Of a stretch of 64,000 bases of DNA, positions 35,173 through 44,648 are shown piece after piece; positions within the stretch are counted from its first letter, which is position 1; each line of letters starts with the position of its first letter. This DNA is from an uncultured Bacteroidales bacterium. GTDB taxonomy: Bacteria; Bacteroidota; Bacteroidia; Bacteroidales; UBA932. The position numbers were made by a program, and so were the translations under genes. The DNA is taken from positions 1-64,000 of the forward strand of contig CAKUVD010000005.1 of assembly GCA_934695325.1 (NCBI GenBank). The letters are read 5' to 3'. Under the pieces are notes generated by a model. The model was not told where the DNA came from, did not search any database, and saw only the letters and a program-made list of their open reading frames with translations.

Positions 35173-36081
35173 TTACAGCACGCTCATCACAGCCTCTGCG
35201 ATGGAGTTCAGCTTGGTATCGACGCTGTCAGCACGGCTCGCAAGGATACAAGGAGCCGTAGTACCTACCAGCATACCGGCCTGGCGCACACCTGTGGCAA
35301 GCTTGGAATTGGTCTTCCAGAACACATTGGCAGACTCAATGTTAGGGAACACAAGGCAGTCTGCGTCACCTGCGACAGGGCTGGAGAGTTTCTTGATCTC
35401 CACTGACTCCTGGTCTATGGCGACATCCAGCGCCAGAGGGCCGTCTGCGATGCAGCCCTTTATCTGTCCGCGGTCAGCCATCTTGGCGAGAGCGGCAGCC
35501 TCAAGGCAGGCAGGCATTGAATCCAGGACTTGCTCGGAAGCGGCGATGAATGCGACCTTAGGCTTGGCGATTCCGAATGACTTGGCCACTTTCACGATGT
35601 AGTTCGTGAGCTTCATCTTCTGACGAAGGTCAGGAAGCGGAACGACAGCCATATCGGTAAGGAAAATAAGCTTATGATAATTAGGGCTTTCAATTACTCC
35701 TACGTGGCTGAGGAGCCCTTTCGGAGGAAGGAGGCCTGTCTCCTTGTTGAGAATGGCGCGGAGGAACTTGTCCGTAGAGCAGAGTCCCTTCATAAGGACG
35801 TCACCCTCACCGTCGTGGACAAGCTGCACAGCCTGCGCCACGGCCTTGAGTTCATCCGGATTGTCCACGATCTCGAACTTTGAAGCATCGATGCCGTTCT
35901 TTGAGCAGACATCATTTATGAGTTTCGCGTCTCCGACGAGTGTAGCCTTGACGAATCCGAGATCCACAGCCTTGGAAGCGGCCTCGATGGTATGCTCATC
36001 CACTGCCCAGGCAGCGACCATTCTTTTGCAGACTCCTTTTGCCTTGAGCTCCGCAAAAACATCTGAAAAACTTGTAATCAT
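35173..36081 (-). CDS. ptb: Phosphate acyl(butyryl/acetyl)transferase of the Ptb group
   Basis: A 302-residue enzyme of the phosphate acetyl/butyryltransferase family (PTA_PTB), exchanging CoA for phosphate on short acyl-CoA. Family segments are VLMKGLCSTDKFLRAILN, FLTDMAVVPLPDLRQK and GDADCLVFPNIESANVFWK. The length and lack of N-terminal DRTGG/AAA domains place it with Ptb rather than long Pta. It follows acetate kinase by 12 bases. Together they would make or use acetyl- or butyryl-phosphate with ATP gain; chain-length preference cannot be read from sequence. A true butyrate kinase gene is not present here. Confidence 0.85.
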   Translation of the reverse strand: MITSFSDVFAELKAKGVCKRMVAAWAVDEHTIEAASKAVDLGFVKATLVGDAKLINDVCSKNGIDASKFEIVDNPDELKAVAQAVQLVHDGEGDVLMKGLCSTDKFLRAILNKETGLLPPKGLLSHVGVIESPNYHKLIFLTDMAVVPLPDLRQKMKLTNYIVKVAKSFGIAKPKVAFIAASEQVLDSMPACLEAAALAKMADRGQIKGCIADGPLALDVAIDQESVEIKKLSSPVAGDADCLVFPNIESANVFWKTNSKLATGVRQAGMLVGTTAPCILASRADSVDTKLNSIAEAVMSVL

Positions 36082-36093
36082 TGTTGTATGCTA

Positions 36094-37311
36094 TTAATTT
36101 TCCTCTTCACTCTGAACTATGTGCATAGTATCACGCGCAATCACAATCTCCTCATCGGTCGTGATGAGAGCGACCTTGACCTTGGAGTCAGGAAGCGAGA
36201 TGATAGCGTCCTCTCCCCAGGCTACATTCGCCTCATAGTCGAACTTGAGCCCGAGATATGAGAAGTTCTCGCAGACCCTGCGACGCAGACGGCTGTTATG
36301 CTCACCGATTCCACCTGTGAATATGATAAGATCCACGCCATTCATCACCGCAGCATAAGAACCGATGTACTTGATGATGCCGTAAGTCAGCATCTTGAGA
36401 GCAAGCTTGGCCTTGGCGTCGCCGGCATTGGCGAGCGCATCCAGGTCACGGGCATCCGATGAAGCGCCGGAGATCCCGAGGAAACCGCTCTTCTTGTTCA
36501 TAACCTCTGTCATCTCGTCAGGAGTCAAGTTCTCCTTCTTCATAAGATAAGGCACGACATTAGGGTCAATGCTTCCGCACCTTGTTCCCATAATCACGCC
36601 GTCAAGCGGGGTGAATCCCATAGAAGTATCCACTGACTTGCCGTTCACGATGGCTGTGATGGAGCTGCCGTTCCCGATGTGGCAGGTGATTATCTTGGAG
36701 TTATTTATGTCGAGGCCGGCGAACTTGGCGCCTTTCTCAGCCACGAACTGATGGCTCGTTCCGTGAGCGCCGTATTTGCGGACACGATATTTTGAATATG
36801 CGTCATACGGAAGGCCGTACATATAGGCGTATGCAGGAATCGACTGGTGGAATGCCGTATCGAAAGTCACCACCTGCGGAACTGAAGGAAGCACAGCCTG
36901 GACAGCCCTGATTCCAAGAAGATGCGCAGGGTTGTGGAGCGGTGCGAAATCACAGCAGATCTCAATCTTCTTCATCACATCTTCATTGACAAGGGCGCTG
37001 GAAGAGAAATACTCGCCTCCGTGCACGATCCTGTGGCCGACCGCCTCAATGTCATCCAATGACTTGAGGACTCCGTGCTCACTGTCCGTGAGGGCCTCGA
37101 GGACGAGTTTCATCCCCACCTTATGGTCAGGGACAGGAAGGTCTTTGACGACTTTCTCCTTGCCGGTGGCGGTATGCTGAAGGCATCCCATCTCCAGGCC
37201 GATCTTTTCCACGATACCTTTTGCAAGGACATCATATACGTCATCGCTCTTCATATCAAGAAGCTGATACTTGATCGATGAACTTCCGCAGTTAATAACA
37301 AGTATTATCAT
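36094..37311 (-). CDS. ackA: Acetate kinase
   Basis: A 405-residue ASKHA kinase interconverting acetyl-phosphate plus ADP with acetate plus ATP. It opens with ILVINCGSSSIKYQLL. Further motifs are VGHRIVHGGEYF, TFDTAFHQ, HIGNGSSITA and DLIIFTGGIGEHNS, all standard for AckA rather than butyrate kinase. The frame extends to 37356, but a perfect -7 element at 37354-37361 overlaps that start, so the ATG at 37311 is chosen. It is first in a two-gene operon with ptb and divergent from comEC. Confidence 0.94.
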   Translation of the reverse strand: MIILVINCGSSSIKYQLLDMKSDDVYDVLAKGIVEKIGLEMGCLQHTATGKEKVVKDLPVPDHKVGMKLVLEALTDSEHGVLKSLDDIEAVGHRIVHGGEYFSSSALVNEDVMKKIEICCDFAPLHNPAHLLGIRAVQAVLPSVPQVVTFDTAFHQSIPAYAYMYGLPYDAYSKYRVRKYGAHGTSHQFVAEKGAKFAGLDINNSKIITCHIGNGSSITAIVNGKSVDTSMGFTPLDGVIMGTRCGSIDPNVVPYLMKKENLTPDEMTEVMNKKSGFLGISGASSDARDLDALANAGDAKAKLALKMLTYGIIKYIGSYAAVMNGVDLIIFTGGIGEHNSRLRRRVCENFSYLGLKFDYEANVAWGEDAIISLPDSKVKVALITTDEEIVIARDTMHIVQSEEEN

Positions 37312-37353
37312 AGTTACACGAAATTGTTTGATTTTCTTCCGAAAAAACTGTGG

Positions 37354-37361
37354 CAAAGTTA
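37354..37361 (-). promoter_or_regulatory. Promoter -7 element for ackA-ptb
   Basis: The minus strand reads TAACTTTG, an exact match, with a TTTG 20 bases upstream (plus-strand 37382-37385) as the -33 element. It lies 42 bases before the ackA ATG, so the leader is about 36 bases. Confidence 0.6.
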
Positions 37362-37410
37362 AAAAGAAATCACTACTTTAGCAAACGACACACAGAAGCT
37401 GACCATTGTT

Positions 37411-38490
37411 ATGACCAAAGCGTACGACATCCGTATGCCTGCATTGACATTCACCGCAGGCATCGCCGCAGGACTGCTGCTCTTCAAGGCGGCGGGAACG
37501 ACGGACTGGCGCGTGTTTCTCGCATCCGCATCATCCATCGCGGCATTGACAATGCTGACCATCACATTATTCTTCCGCCGGAGGACCATCGCCTCGATAT
37601 CCGCACTGTTCATCAGCGCAGGCATTTTCTGCTCCGCGGCAAGCGCTCTCTCGGGACTGGGCACGACAGAGGCGGCTCCACATACGGCAGAGATATTGAA
37701 GACAATGATTTCCAGCATTCCGTTCCGAGGCCGTGACACCGCCGCCCTCGTCACGGCCCTCACGACAGGCGACAAGTCTGGACTCGACGCAGAAGTGACA
37801 TCGGCCTTCAGGGCAAGCGGGGCGTCCCATATACTTGCCCTGTCAGGACTGCATCTCGGAATAATATACGCCATCCTGCTGAAAGTCACCTCCGTGCTCG
37901 GGAAATCGCCGGCGGCAAGAAAAGCCAGAAGCTTGATGATAGTATCATTGTGCGGATATTATACATATATGACAGGTGCTCCGGCATCTCTGATGAGGGC
38001 ACTTCTGTTCATTCTGATAAACGAGTCCGCCCGTCTTATGCACAGAAAGGCCAGTCCCGTCGGAATATATTGTGCGGCTCTGACAATCCAGCTCATCATA
38101 ACTCCACAAGTGATCGCCTCCGCAGGCTTCCAGCTGTCCTATCTGGCGATGGCCGGAATCTTTTTCATATATCCGGTACTCAAATCCTGGTATCCAGAGG
38201 GCGGCAGCGGAATGACACGGCTGACAAGGAAAATCTGGGACATATCGGCATTGACAGTATCCTGCCAATTGCTGACGGGGCCTCTCGCATACGCAATGTT
38301 CGGGACATTCCCCAGATACTTTCTGCTGACCAACCTTTTGGCCCTTCCCGTGACAAGCATACTTATGCTGCTGTCAGTCACGACAATAGCGCTCTCCGCA
38401 GCAGGACTCTGCCCGGACTTCATCGTCCAGATGACAGACCACGCCGCATCTGCATTGATATTTATAATGAAAGTAATTTCGACGATGTGA
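37411..38490 (+). CDS. Compact ComEC/Rec2-family membrane protein
   Basis: A 359-residue polytopic membrane protein. The hallmark ComEC/Rec2 'Competence' domain begins near residue 115 with TGDKSGLDAEVTSAFRASG and ASHILALSGLHLGIIYAIL, followed by several helices to the end. Full ComEC proteins, which form the inner-membrane DNA-uptake channel, are usually 600-800 residues with an OB-fold before and often a metallo-beta-lactamase domain after this part. Both are missing: the N-terminus is three short helices, and the protein stops right after the membrane domain. It may be a reduced but functional channel or a remnant; the frame itself is intact. The convergent FISUMP gene ends 5 bases away. 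Confidence 0.78.
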   Translation: MTKAYDIRMPALTFTAGIAAGLLLFKAAGTTDWRVFLASASSIAALTMLTITLFFRRRTIASISALFISAGIFCSAASALSGLGTTEAAPHTAEILKTMISSIPFRGRDTAALVTALTTGDKSGLDAEVTSAFRASGASHILALSGLHLGIIYAILLKVTSVLGKSPAARKARSLMIVSLCGYYTYMTGAPASLMRALLFILINESARLMHRKASPVGIYCAALTIQLIITPQVIASAGFQLSYLAMAGIFFIYPVLKSWYPEGGSGMTRLTRKIWDISALTVSCQLLTGPLAYAMFGTFPRYFLLTNLLALPVTSILMLLSVTTIALSAAGLCPDFIVQMTDHAASALIFIMKVISTM

Positions 38491-38495
38491 GAATG

Positions 38496-39509
38496 CTACT
38501 TTCTGACGCATCTGACGGATGCGATGAAACTTCCCTTGTTAAGCTCGCCGCGCATCAAGTCCGGGCGGTTCACATTGATCATACGGTAAACGCCGGTCTC
38601 CTCATTGTTCTCCGCGCTCCAGAACACGGCATACTCGAAATCAGAGCCGTATTTGACTGAAGACGAAGACTTCGAACCGAAGCCGGCAGGAATCGCCGAA
38701 AAGCCAGTGGCATTCGTGATTTTCACGTTCGGCCAGAACTCCCACATCTTGTCAAGGTTGAAGTAAGCGTCAGCCATCATCGCTCCGCCTATGCCCAGGA
38801 AACTTACGTCGGCATCCTCTCCGGCATATCCGGCACTCTTCGCAAGATCCAGCCAGTCATCGTCTGAAGGCAGGCGCCATCCTTCAGGGCAGGCAGCCTG
38901 AGCCTCAGACCACGTATAATAGCGGCCATAGATATCATCCATCACATCGCAGTCCTCAAAGGACTTCCCAGCGCCGGTCCATTCGACATTCCTGGTGAGC
39001 CAATCCCTGTTTCCGATAGTCTTATAATAATATGTCCTGCCGTCACGAGAATCAGTGAAATGCTCATCTTCTTCGACTCCTGACTCTGTCAATGTTCCCC
39101 CGAGCGCAGGATCCACGACCGTACAATATGCCGACACGGTCTGCGTGGAATAACCCTTGGCGAAGACGGTGCAGGAAACAGTCATCGTACAGAGCGTATC
39201 CTTTACATTCAGCGTGTAAGCTCCGGTGACGGACTTAGGATCATCAGCACGCCTTGTAGTATCTTTTGCGGTATAGAGAGGTGATGCCGTCCAATAGAAA
39301 CCGAAATCCACGGTGTCAGTATCAATGCCCTTAGGCTCAAGGACCAGCACTGTCCCCTTTTCCACAAATCTCGGGACTTTTATGCTCAAAGTCCCGGGAA
39401 GTGTCTTGGATGAAGTATATGTATCGTCATTCTTGTCCTTCTTGCAGGATACGAAACCTGATATCAGCAACGCAGACGCGGCAAAAATCATCAACCTCTT
39501 GAAATCCAT
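38496..39509 (-). CDS. FISUMP-domain lipoprotein
   Basis: A 337-residue lipoprotein. The signal peptide ends in the lipobox FVSC followed by KKDKND, the usual lipoprotein start in this phylum. A middle Ig-like or PKD-like region (residues about 30-150) is followed by the Fibrobacter succinogenes major paralogous domain: DGRTYYYKTIGNRDWLTRNV, YYTWSEAQAACPEGWRLPSD and a C-terminal SVRCVRK. The function of FISUMP domains is unknown; they are usually on the cell surface. I set the start at the ATG at 39509 because the signal peptide begins there. It is divergent from apbE. Confidence 0.85.
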   Translation of the reverse strand: MDFKRLMIFAASALLISGFVSCKKDKNDDTYTSSKTLPGTLSIKVPRFVEKGTVLVLEPKGIDTDTVDFGFYWTASPLYTAKDTTRRADDPKSVTGAYTLNVKDTLCTMTVSCTVFAKGYSTQTVSAYCTVVDPALGGTLTESGVEEDEHFTDSRDGRTYYYKTIGNRDWLTRNVEWTGAGKSFEDCDVMDDIYGRYYTWSEAQAACPEGWRLPSDDDWLDLAKSAGYAGEDADVSFLGIGGAMMADAYFNLDKMWEFWPNVKITNATGFSAIPAGFGSKSSSSVKYGSDFEYAVFWSAENNEETGVYRMINVNRPDLMRGELNKGSFIASVRCVRK

Positions 39510-39564
39510 CTTTAAAGTATATTCAATAAAACGCAAATATCGCACTTTTCTGTTGAAAAACATT

Positions 39565-39572
39565 TAAATTTG
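39565..39572 (+). promoter_or_regulatory. -7 promoter element for apbE
   Basis: TAAATTTG is an exact TAnnTTTG match, 51 bases before the apbE start. A good -33 element is not seen, and no exact element is found on the opposite strand for the FISUMP gene. Confidence 0.45.
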
Positions 39573-39623
39573 TACAAATACTTTGCCGAATGAACCGCAT
39601 CCGGCCATAAACATCCTGACCCA

Positions 39624-40715
39624 ATGAAGATTTTCCGTTCAGCCGCACTGACAGCGGCCATAGTGATTCTGGCTGGTTCCTGTTCAGACAGAGACAGATA
39701 CATATCCATACAAGGTTACGCCCAGGGCGGGACCTATAGCGTGAAAATGAACCTAAAAGGGAGCGACGGAATGATAAAGAAGAGTCCGGAAGCACTCAAG
39801 ACCGCGATCGATTCCATCCTCAACGACATTGACACCACGCTCTCCGGTTACAACAAGGGCTCTCTGCTGAGCCGCTTCAACGCCGGCGACCGCATCACGA
39901 TGAATGACATTTTCGAGGATGTCTACACCAGAGCCTACGACTATTCAGAAGAGACCGGCGGAGCGCTGGATGCGGCGTCAGGCCCGCTGTTCGACCTCTG
40001 GGGCTTCGGTTTCACCAGAGATTCACTGCCTGACAGCGATGAGGTCAATGCAGTGATGTCTTATTGCGGGATGAAACGGCTCGTGCGCGACATCCGGAAG
40101 AAGGTCAATGCTGACGGGACGCTGTCGCCGTCAGACCTGCTTGCCGACACCACTGGAGTGTCCGGCCATCCGCCCGTGCTGAATTTCAATGCTATAGCCC
40201 AGGGATACAGCTGTGACCTCGTGGCGGCATATCTATATGGGCTCGGTGTCAAGGATATGCTCGTGGACATCGGTGAGATCTATTGCGACGGCGTGAATCC
40301 GGACGGTAATCCGTGGAAAGTGGGGGTGGACAGGCCGTTCGACGGCAACAACGACCCCGGGACAGACATTGACGGTGTATGGCAGTCATACGGGACAGGC
40401 TGCGGCATAGTGACGTCCGGGAACTACAGGAAATACTACATACGGAACGGGAAGAAGTATGCTCACACCATTGACCCCAGGACAGGATACCCGGTGCAGC
40501 ATAATCTGCTGAGCGCCACGATAGTGGCAAGGACTGCCACCGACGCTGACGCCTATGCGACATATTGTATGGTGATCGGGCTTGACGAGGCGAGAAGATT
40601 CATCGAGGACAATCCTGATGATATCGCCGGCTATCTGATATATTCTGACAAGGACGGGAATATGAAAGAATGGGCGTCCGACGGCTTCAATCTAGTATCC
40701 GCGGCCACGAAATAG
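39624..40715 (+). CDS. apbE: FAD:protein FMN transferase
   Basis: A 363-residue ApbE lipoprotein (signal peptide to about residue 20 with lipobox AGSC). It attaches FMN covalently to threonine in target flavoproteins such as NqrB/NqrC or RnfG in the periplasm. Motifs are YAQGGTYSVK, DAASGPLFDLWGFG, VDIGEIYCDG (a DIGG-like turn with one Gly replaced), YAHTIDPRTGYPV and ATDADAYATYCMV with the metal-site aspartates. Length is typical. No nqr or rnf genes lie in the window. A 24-base gap separates it from the convergent LolA-like gene. Confidence 0.92.
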   Translation: MKIFRSAALTAAIVILAGSCSDRDRYISIQGYAQGGTYSVKMNLKGSDGMIKKSPEALKTAIDSILNDIDTTLSGYNKGSLLSRFNAGDRITMNDIFEDVYTRAYDYSEETGGALDAASGPLFDLWGFGFTRDSLPDSDEVNAVMSYCGMKRLVRDIRKKVNADGTLSPSDLLADTTGVSGHPPVLNFNAIAQGYSCDLVAAYLYGLGVKDMLVDIGEIYCDGVNPDGNPWKVGVDRPFDGNNDPGTDIDGVWQSYGTGCGIVTSGNYRKYYIRNGKKYAHTIDPRTGYPVQHNLLSATIVARTATDADAYATYCMVIGLDEARRFIEDNPDDIAGYLIYSDKDGNMKEWASDGFNLVSAATK

Positions 40716-40739
40716 AATAGAAGAGCCACAGAGCACATC

Positions 40740-41414
40740 TCACCTCAAATCACAGATCTCCCATTCCTTTCCCAGGCTCTTCTCATCAAATCTGAAGACG
40801 CTCAAAGGAAGCATCGCGGACTTCTTCATCGAAGGAATCGAGAATTCATAACGTGAGCCATTATTCCCCTGAAAAACACTTCTTACGATGACCGGCCCAG
40901 ACTCCACGTCCTTGAGCCATACGGACAATGACGATATGGAAAGCGCACCGCCGCTCAGATGTATAGGAACAAAATCCACTCGCACGAGTCTCTGCCCTCC
41001 TTCCGTCACGACAGATTCGGATTTTTTCTCGAAATATCTGTCAAGATGCCCCACGATAGATGCAGGGTTCATAATAGAGCCGACATTTATGTCACAGACA
41101 TCCTCCCCGGACGCCTGGACTATTTCGAGTTCCTTATCTTCATTGTCAAGAAGCCACTCTGTCACACCGTCGCAATATAGACTTGACTCCCCGAATGTCA
41201 GGATATAACAAGTTCCCTGTAACTTGACCGAGCCTGTAACCAGTGAGGACGGTCGTTTCGGCGACGTGCTTTTCAGCTCATACGGAAAAGAGACGCATTT
41301 TCCTTTTATTGACGACAGGAAACGTCCGGTGACATCGGCAGACTGCGCCTCCGCTCCGACAGACAAGATCATACAGGTCAATGAGACCATCAACTGTCTT
41401 GAAAATGCAGACAT
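40740..41414 (-). CDS. LolA-like periplasmic lipoprotein carrier
   Basis: A 224-residue secreted protein: signal peptide MSAFSRQLMVSLTCMILSVG-AEA. The remainder follows the LolA-like half-barrel outline with KLQGTCYILTFGESSLYCDG, VTEWLLDNEDKELEIVQ and a late ALSISSLSVWLKDVE segment. LolA carries lipoproteins across the periplasm to the outer membrane; diverged Bacteroidetes members are annotated by fold only. It lies 35 bases after ftsK on the same strand; a LolA-type protein directly downstream of ftsK is also the order in Proteobacteria, which supports the call. Confidence 0.8.
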   Translation of the reverse strand: MSAFSRQLMVSLTCMILSVGAEAQSADVTGRFLSSIKGKCVSFPYELKSTSPKRPSSLVTGSVKLQGTCYILTFGESSLYCDGVTEWLLDNEDKELEIVQASGEDVCDINVGSIMNPASIVGHLDRYFEKKSESVVTEGGQRLVRVDFVPIHLSGGALSISSLSVWLKDVESGPVIVRSVFQGNNGSRYEFSIPSMKKSAMLPLSVFRFDEKSLGKEWEICDLR

Positions 41415-41449
41415 AGTATTCTTTCTTGATTTCTATTATCGTCCCGAGA

Positions 41450-43882
41450 TTATCTGGCGGCCAGTTCCTTCAGTTTCAGATCCAGTTCGTCCATATCAGC
41501 GATGAGTACCTGACGTGGTTTCGAGCCTTCCTGCGGGCCCACTATGCCGGCTGCCTCAAGCTGATCCATAACTCGGCCAGCCTTAGCATAACCCATTCCG
41601 AGACGACGCTGGATATCAGATGTGGAGCCTCTCTGCGTGGAAACCACCATCCTTGCGGCCTCTTCGAAGCGCTCATCCATATCTCCGACCGCAAGGGCGC
41701 TGGTGCCCTCAGACTTCTCATCCTCAGGTTCAGGCAGATAATATGGGATATTGAAACTTTTCTTATAACCTTCCTGCGAGCCGATGAACTTGGTGATAGC
41801 ACTTGTCTCGGCACCGCCTATCAGGGCACACTGAACACGGAACATATCCACTCCAGCATAATACAGCATATCTCCGCGTCCTATCAGCTTTTCAGCTCCA
41901 GGCTGATCCAGGATAGTCTTGGAATCCACCTGGGAGAATACGCGGAACGCTATACGGCTCGGGAAGTTCGCCTTGATCATACCGGTGATGACATCTACGG
42001 ACGGTCTCTGTGTGGCGAGAACGATATGAAGTCCGGCGGCACGTCCCTTCTGAGCGAGACGGATAATGGAATTCGTGATGTTCCTGGCGAGAGTCTTCGC
42101 CTCATTGCCGGCACCGGTGGACATAATGAGGTCAGCATACTCGTCTATCACCGTGACTATGTACGGAAGATACCGATGGCCTTCCGTCGGGAGAAGATGC
42201 CGGTCACGATACTTGTCATTATATAGGACGACATTGTTCACTCCCGCCTTGTTGAGAAGATCATAGCGTTCATCCATCTCGACACATAGCGACTTGAGCA
42301 CTTTGGCCGCGGATTCGGCTGTCTTCACGATGGCATTGTCCATCTCGTCCTGGGCGTCACCAGAATCCGGCAGGACGGCGAGATAATGCTTAAGCAAGTG
42401 ACGATACGGCGTGAACTCCACCTTCTTCGGATCCACGAACACGAATTTGAGTTCAGAAGGATGCTTGGAATAAAGCAGAGAAGTAATGAGGACGTTGAGT
42501 CCCACGGATTTACCCTGTTTGGTAGCACCGGCGACAAGAAGATGCGGAGCGTCAGCGAGATCGAACACCTCGACCTTCTGAGTGATGGTATAACCTATGG
42601 CCACCGGCAGTTCAGCCTTGCTGTTGCGAAACGAAGCGTCATTGAGCAGGGCCTTGAGCGGCACCACAGACGGATTCGAGTTCGGAACCTCCAGAGCGAT
42701 CGAGTCTGGAAGCTGACGCATACGGATCCTGTCAGTATTGAGCGCCATCGCTATTTCCTTCTGCAGATTCATTATGGAGGAAATGCGGACGCCGTCTGAT
42801 TTATACACCTTATAAAGCGTGACTGTCGGCCCGACTACGGCTTTCACGTCATCCACACCTATCTTATATGTCTGGAGAGTAGCGCGTATCTTGAAGTTGT
42901 TCTGCCTCAACTCCTCTGAAGAGACAGTATGGATCATGTCCGTATAGTCATTCAGAAGATTGAGTGAGGGGAACTGATAATCAGGCAGTTCATCTCTCAC
43001 ATTTATTCTCGGGAGCTCTTCCTTGACATCAGTGGACAGGTCTCCGCCCTTTATGATTTCAGGGACACCGGCAGTCATCGGCACAGCCGTGGCAGAAACG
43101 GGTTTCGGCACACTCGCCACAGGCGCAGGTATCTCCGGCAAAGGAGAAGGATCCGGAACAGCGTCCGGCTCCGGAGCCGGACGATTTCCTTCTGGTTCCG
43201 GCTCCGGCCCAGAGACATTCTCCTGTTCTTTTTCTTCCTTCAGGAAGTTGAATGTCACAGGCTTTCTTCTGATCTCCTCATCGCTTCCGTCAGCGACAGT
43301 CTCGAACCATACGGCGAAACGTCTGCTGGAGAAATAGCACCACGCCACACAAAGGACCAGTATGAAACAGGCAGTGATGACAGAGCCGACAAGTTTCTCC
43401 GCCCAAAGCACCAACTGCGCTCCACAGGCCCCGCCCAGACCACCTCTGAACGAGTCTCCGAGGCCGAAAAGTCCTGACACATAAGACAGAAGAAGAGAGA
43501 CGATGAACGCACCGGCCAAAGACTGCACGGCATATCGCACCATCGGGCGTTCATTTTTCCATCCCCAGAGCCTGACGGAAGCAAAGCCAAGTGCCGCAAC
43601 GATTCCGAAAGCCCCCAGGCCGAGCCATCTTCCGACAAGCAGCGCCCCCAGCTTGAGGCCGAAAGCACCGCCAGCATTCGCAGCCTTCACATCAGCATCA
43701 TTAAGCAAAGCCGAGTCAGAAAGCAGGCTCTGATCCTGCTTCCAGGTGAAAAGGAACGAGAAGCACCCTAACAGAGCCAGCAAGGCAAAAAGAGCGACGG
43801 CTATCGCCAGAGCCCGTCTGAGCCCCATATGAGATTTCCCTGCTTTCGCCTTTTTTCTTTTGTCAGCAGCCACCGCCATCAC
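41450..43882 (-). CDS. ftsK: DNA translocase FtsK/SpoIIIE
   Basis: An 810-residue translocase. Four N-terminal membrane helices (residues about 20-180) anchor it at the division site. A proline/glutamate-rich linker (about 225-275) is followed by the motor: Walker A in GATKQGKSVGLN, Walker B in VTVIDEYADLI, and the C-terminal winged-helix gamma domain (RRLGMGYAKAGRVMDQLEAAG). It pumps DNA and drives XerCD resolution of the chromosome dimer at the septum. It starts 1 base after DUF4290 and precedes the LolA-like gene. Confidence 0.96.
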   Translation of the reverse strand: MMAVAADKRKKAKAGKSHMGLRRALAIAVALFALLALLGCFSFLFTWKQDQSLLSDSALLNDADVKAANAGGAFGLKLGALLVGRWLGLGAFGIVAALGFASVRLWGWKNERPMVRYAVQSLAGAFIVSLLLSYVSGLFGLGDSFRGGLGGACGAQLVLWAEKLVGSVITACFILVLCVAWCYFSSRRFAVWFETVADGSDEEIRRKPVTFNFLKEEKEQENVSGPEPEPEGNRPAPEPDAVPDPSPLPEIPAPVASVPKPVSATAVPMTAGVPEIIKGGDLSTDVKEELPRINVRDELPDYQFPSLNLLNDYTDMIHTVSSEELRQNNFKIRATLQTYKIGVDDVKAVVGPTVTLYKVYKSDGVRISSIMNLQKEIAMALNTDRIRMRQLPDSIALEVPNSNPSVVPLKALLNDASFRNSKAELPVAIGYTITQKVEVFDLADAPHLLVAGATKQGKSVGLNVLITSLLYSKHPSELKFVFVDPKKVEFTPYRHLLKHYLAVLPDSGDAQDEMDNAIVKTAESAAKVLKSLCVEMDERYDLLNKAGVNNVVLYNDKYRDRHLLPTEGHRYLPYIVTVIDEYADLIMSTGAGNEAKTLARNITNSIIRLAQKGRAAGLHIVLATQRPSVDVITGMIKANFPSRIAFRVFSQVDSKTILDQPGAEKLIGRGDMLYYAGVDMFRVQCALIGGAETSAITKFIGSQEGYKKSFNIPYYLPEPEDEKSEGTSALAVGDMDERFEEAARMVVSTQRGSTSDIQRRLGMGYAKAGRVMDQLEAAGIVGPQEGSKPRQVLIADMDELDLKLKELAAR

Positions 43883-43883
43883 A

Positions 43884-44564
43884 CTATCGTTTCTGATTGC
43901 CTTTCCTTCCGAAAACTCTCCGCGGGCCGCCGTTCTTGCGGACGGTCGCGAAATCCATATTCATACCAGGCCGAGCAAACGACGTGTCAGATGATATTCT
44001 CGACAATGCAAGCCCCTCCGGGACACGAATCCTGTAGTCGGACAATTTCTCTATGTCGCTGAATATGGTGGAATCAGCTACACTGTCCTTGTTCCATATA
44101 AGATACTGCTGGCGCATATACATCGCCAGGGAACGTATCATCGCAGTCTTCTGCTCTCCGTCAGGCTCACCGGCGATAAGCTCAATGATGCTCTCTATGT
44201 TCCTGCCATAATGAGTGGCGCGGATAGGCTTCTTCTTTATCGGTATTACGTCCGGACGTGACATACGCTGCTCAGGTGACGGCACGGGATACGGGGAATC
44301 CACATCCAAGTCATATCCGGCCATTATGAACAGATGGTCCCAGAGCTTATGCTCCCAGTTGTCCTCAGAATGAACCTGAGGGTTCAGTATCTCCATAACA
44401 CGGATCACGGCCTTGGCCTGTTCTGTGCGCTTCTCCCTGTCTTTCATAGCCTTCACCTCCTCGACCATCTTGAGCACATTCCTCCCGTATTCAGGCATAG
44501 CAAGTTTCTCACGCTCAGTATTATAGTCCAGGACTATAGGGTTTTCCTCGTAATATTTGTCCAT
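43884..44564 (-). CDS. DUF4290 family protein
   Basis: A 226-residue cytoplasmic protein of the DUF4290 family, recognised by YNTEREKLAMPEYGRN at the start, HSEDNWEHKLWDHLFIMAGY in the middle and a disordered basic C-terminus (GRKGNQKR). Function unknown; the family is confined to Bacteroidetes as far as I recall. It is one base from ftsK and probably co-transcribed with it, suggesting a link with division or chromosome handling. A perfect -7 element lies 48 bases before the start. Confidence 0.88.
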   Translation of the reverse strand: MDKYYEENPIVLDYNTEREKLAMPEYGRNVLKMVEEVKAMKDREKRTEQAKAVIRVMEILNPQVHSEDNWEHKLWDHLFIMAGYDLDVDSPYPVPSPEQRMSRPDVIPIKKKPIRATHYGRNIESIIELIAGEPDGEQKTAMIRSLAMYMRQQYLIWNKDSVADSTIFSDIEKLSDYRIRVPEGLALSRISSDTSFARPGMNMDFATVRKNGGPRRVFGRKGNQKR

Positions 44565-44611
44565 AATTCAATAATTTAGAGGCCGCCGCATACCGCATCG
44601 GCCAAACCTTG

Positions 44612-44619
44612 CAAATTTA
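44612..44619 (-). promoter_or_regulatory. -7 promoter element for DUF4290-ftsK
   Basis: The minus strand reads TAAATTTG, an exact match, 48 bases before the DUF4290 start and in the 84-base gap after addA. It separates the ftsK operon from addBA. Confidence 0.5.
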
Positions 44620-44648
44620 GCAATTTTTCTCCGATTTCCGGAAGACCT

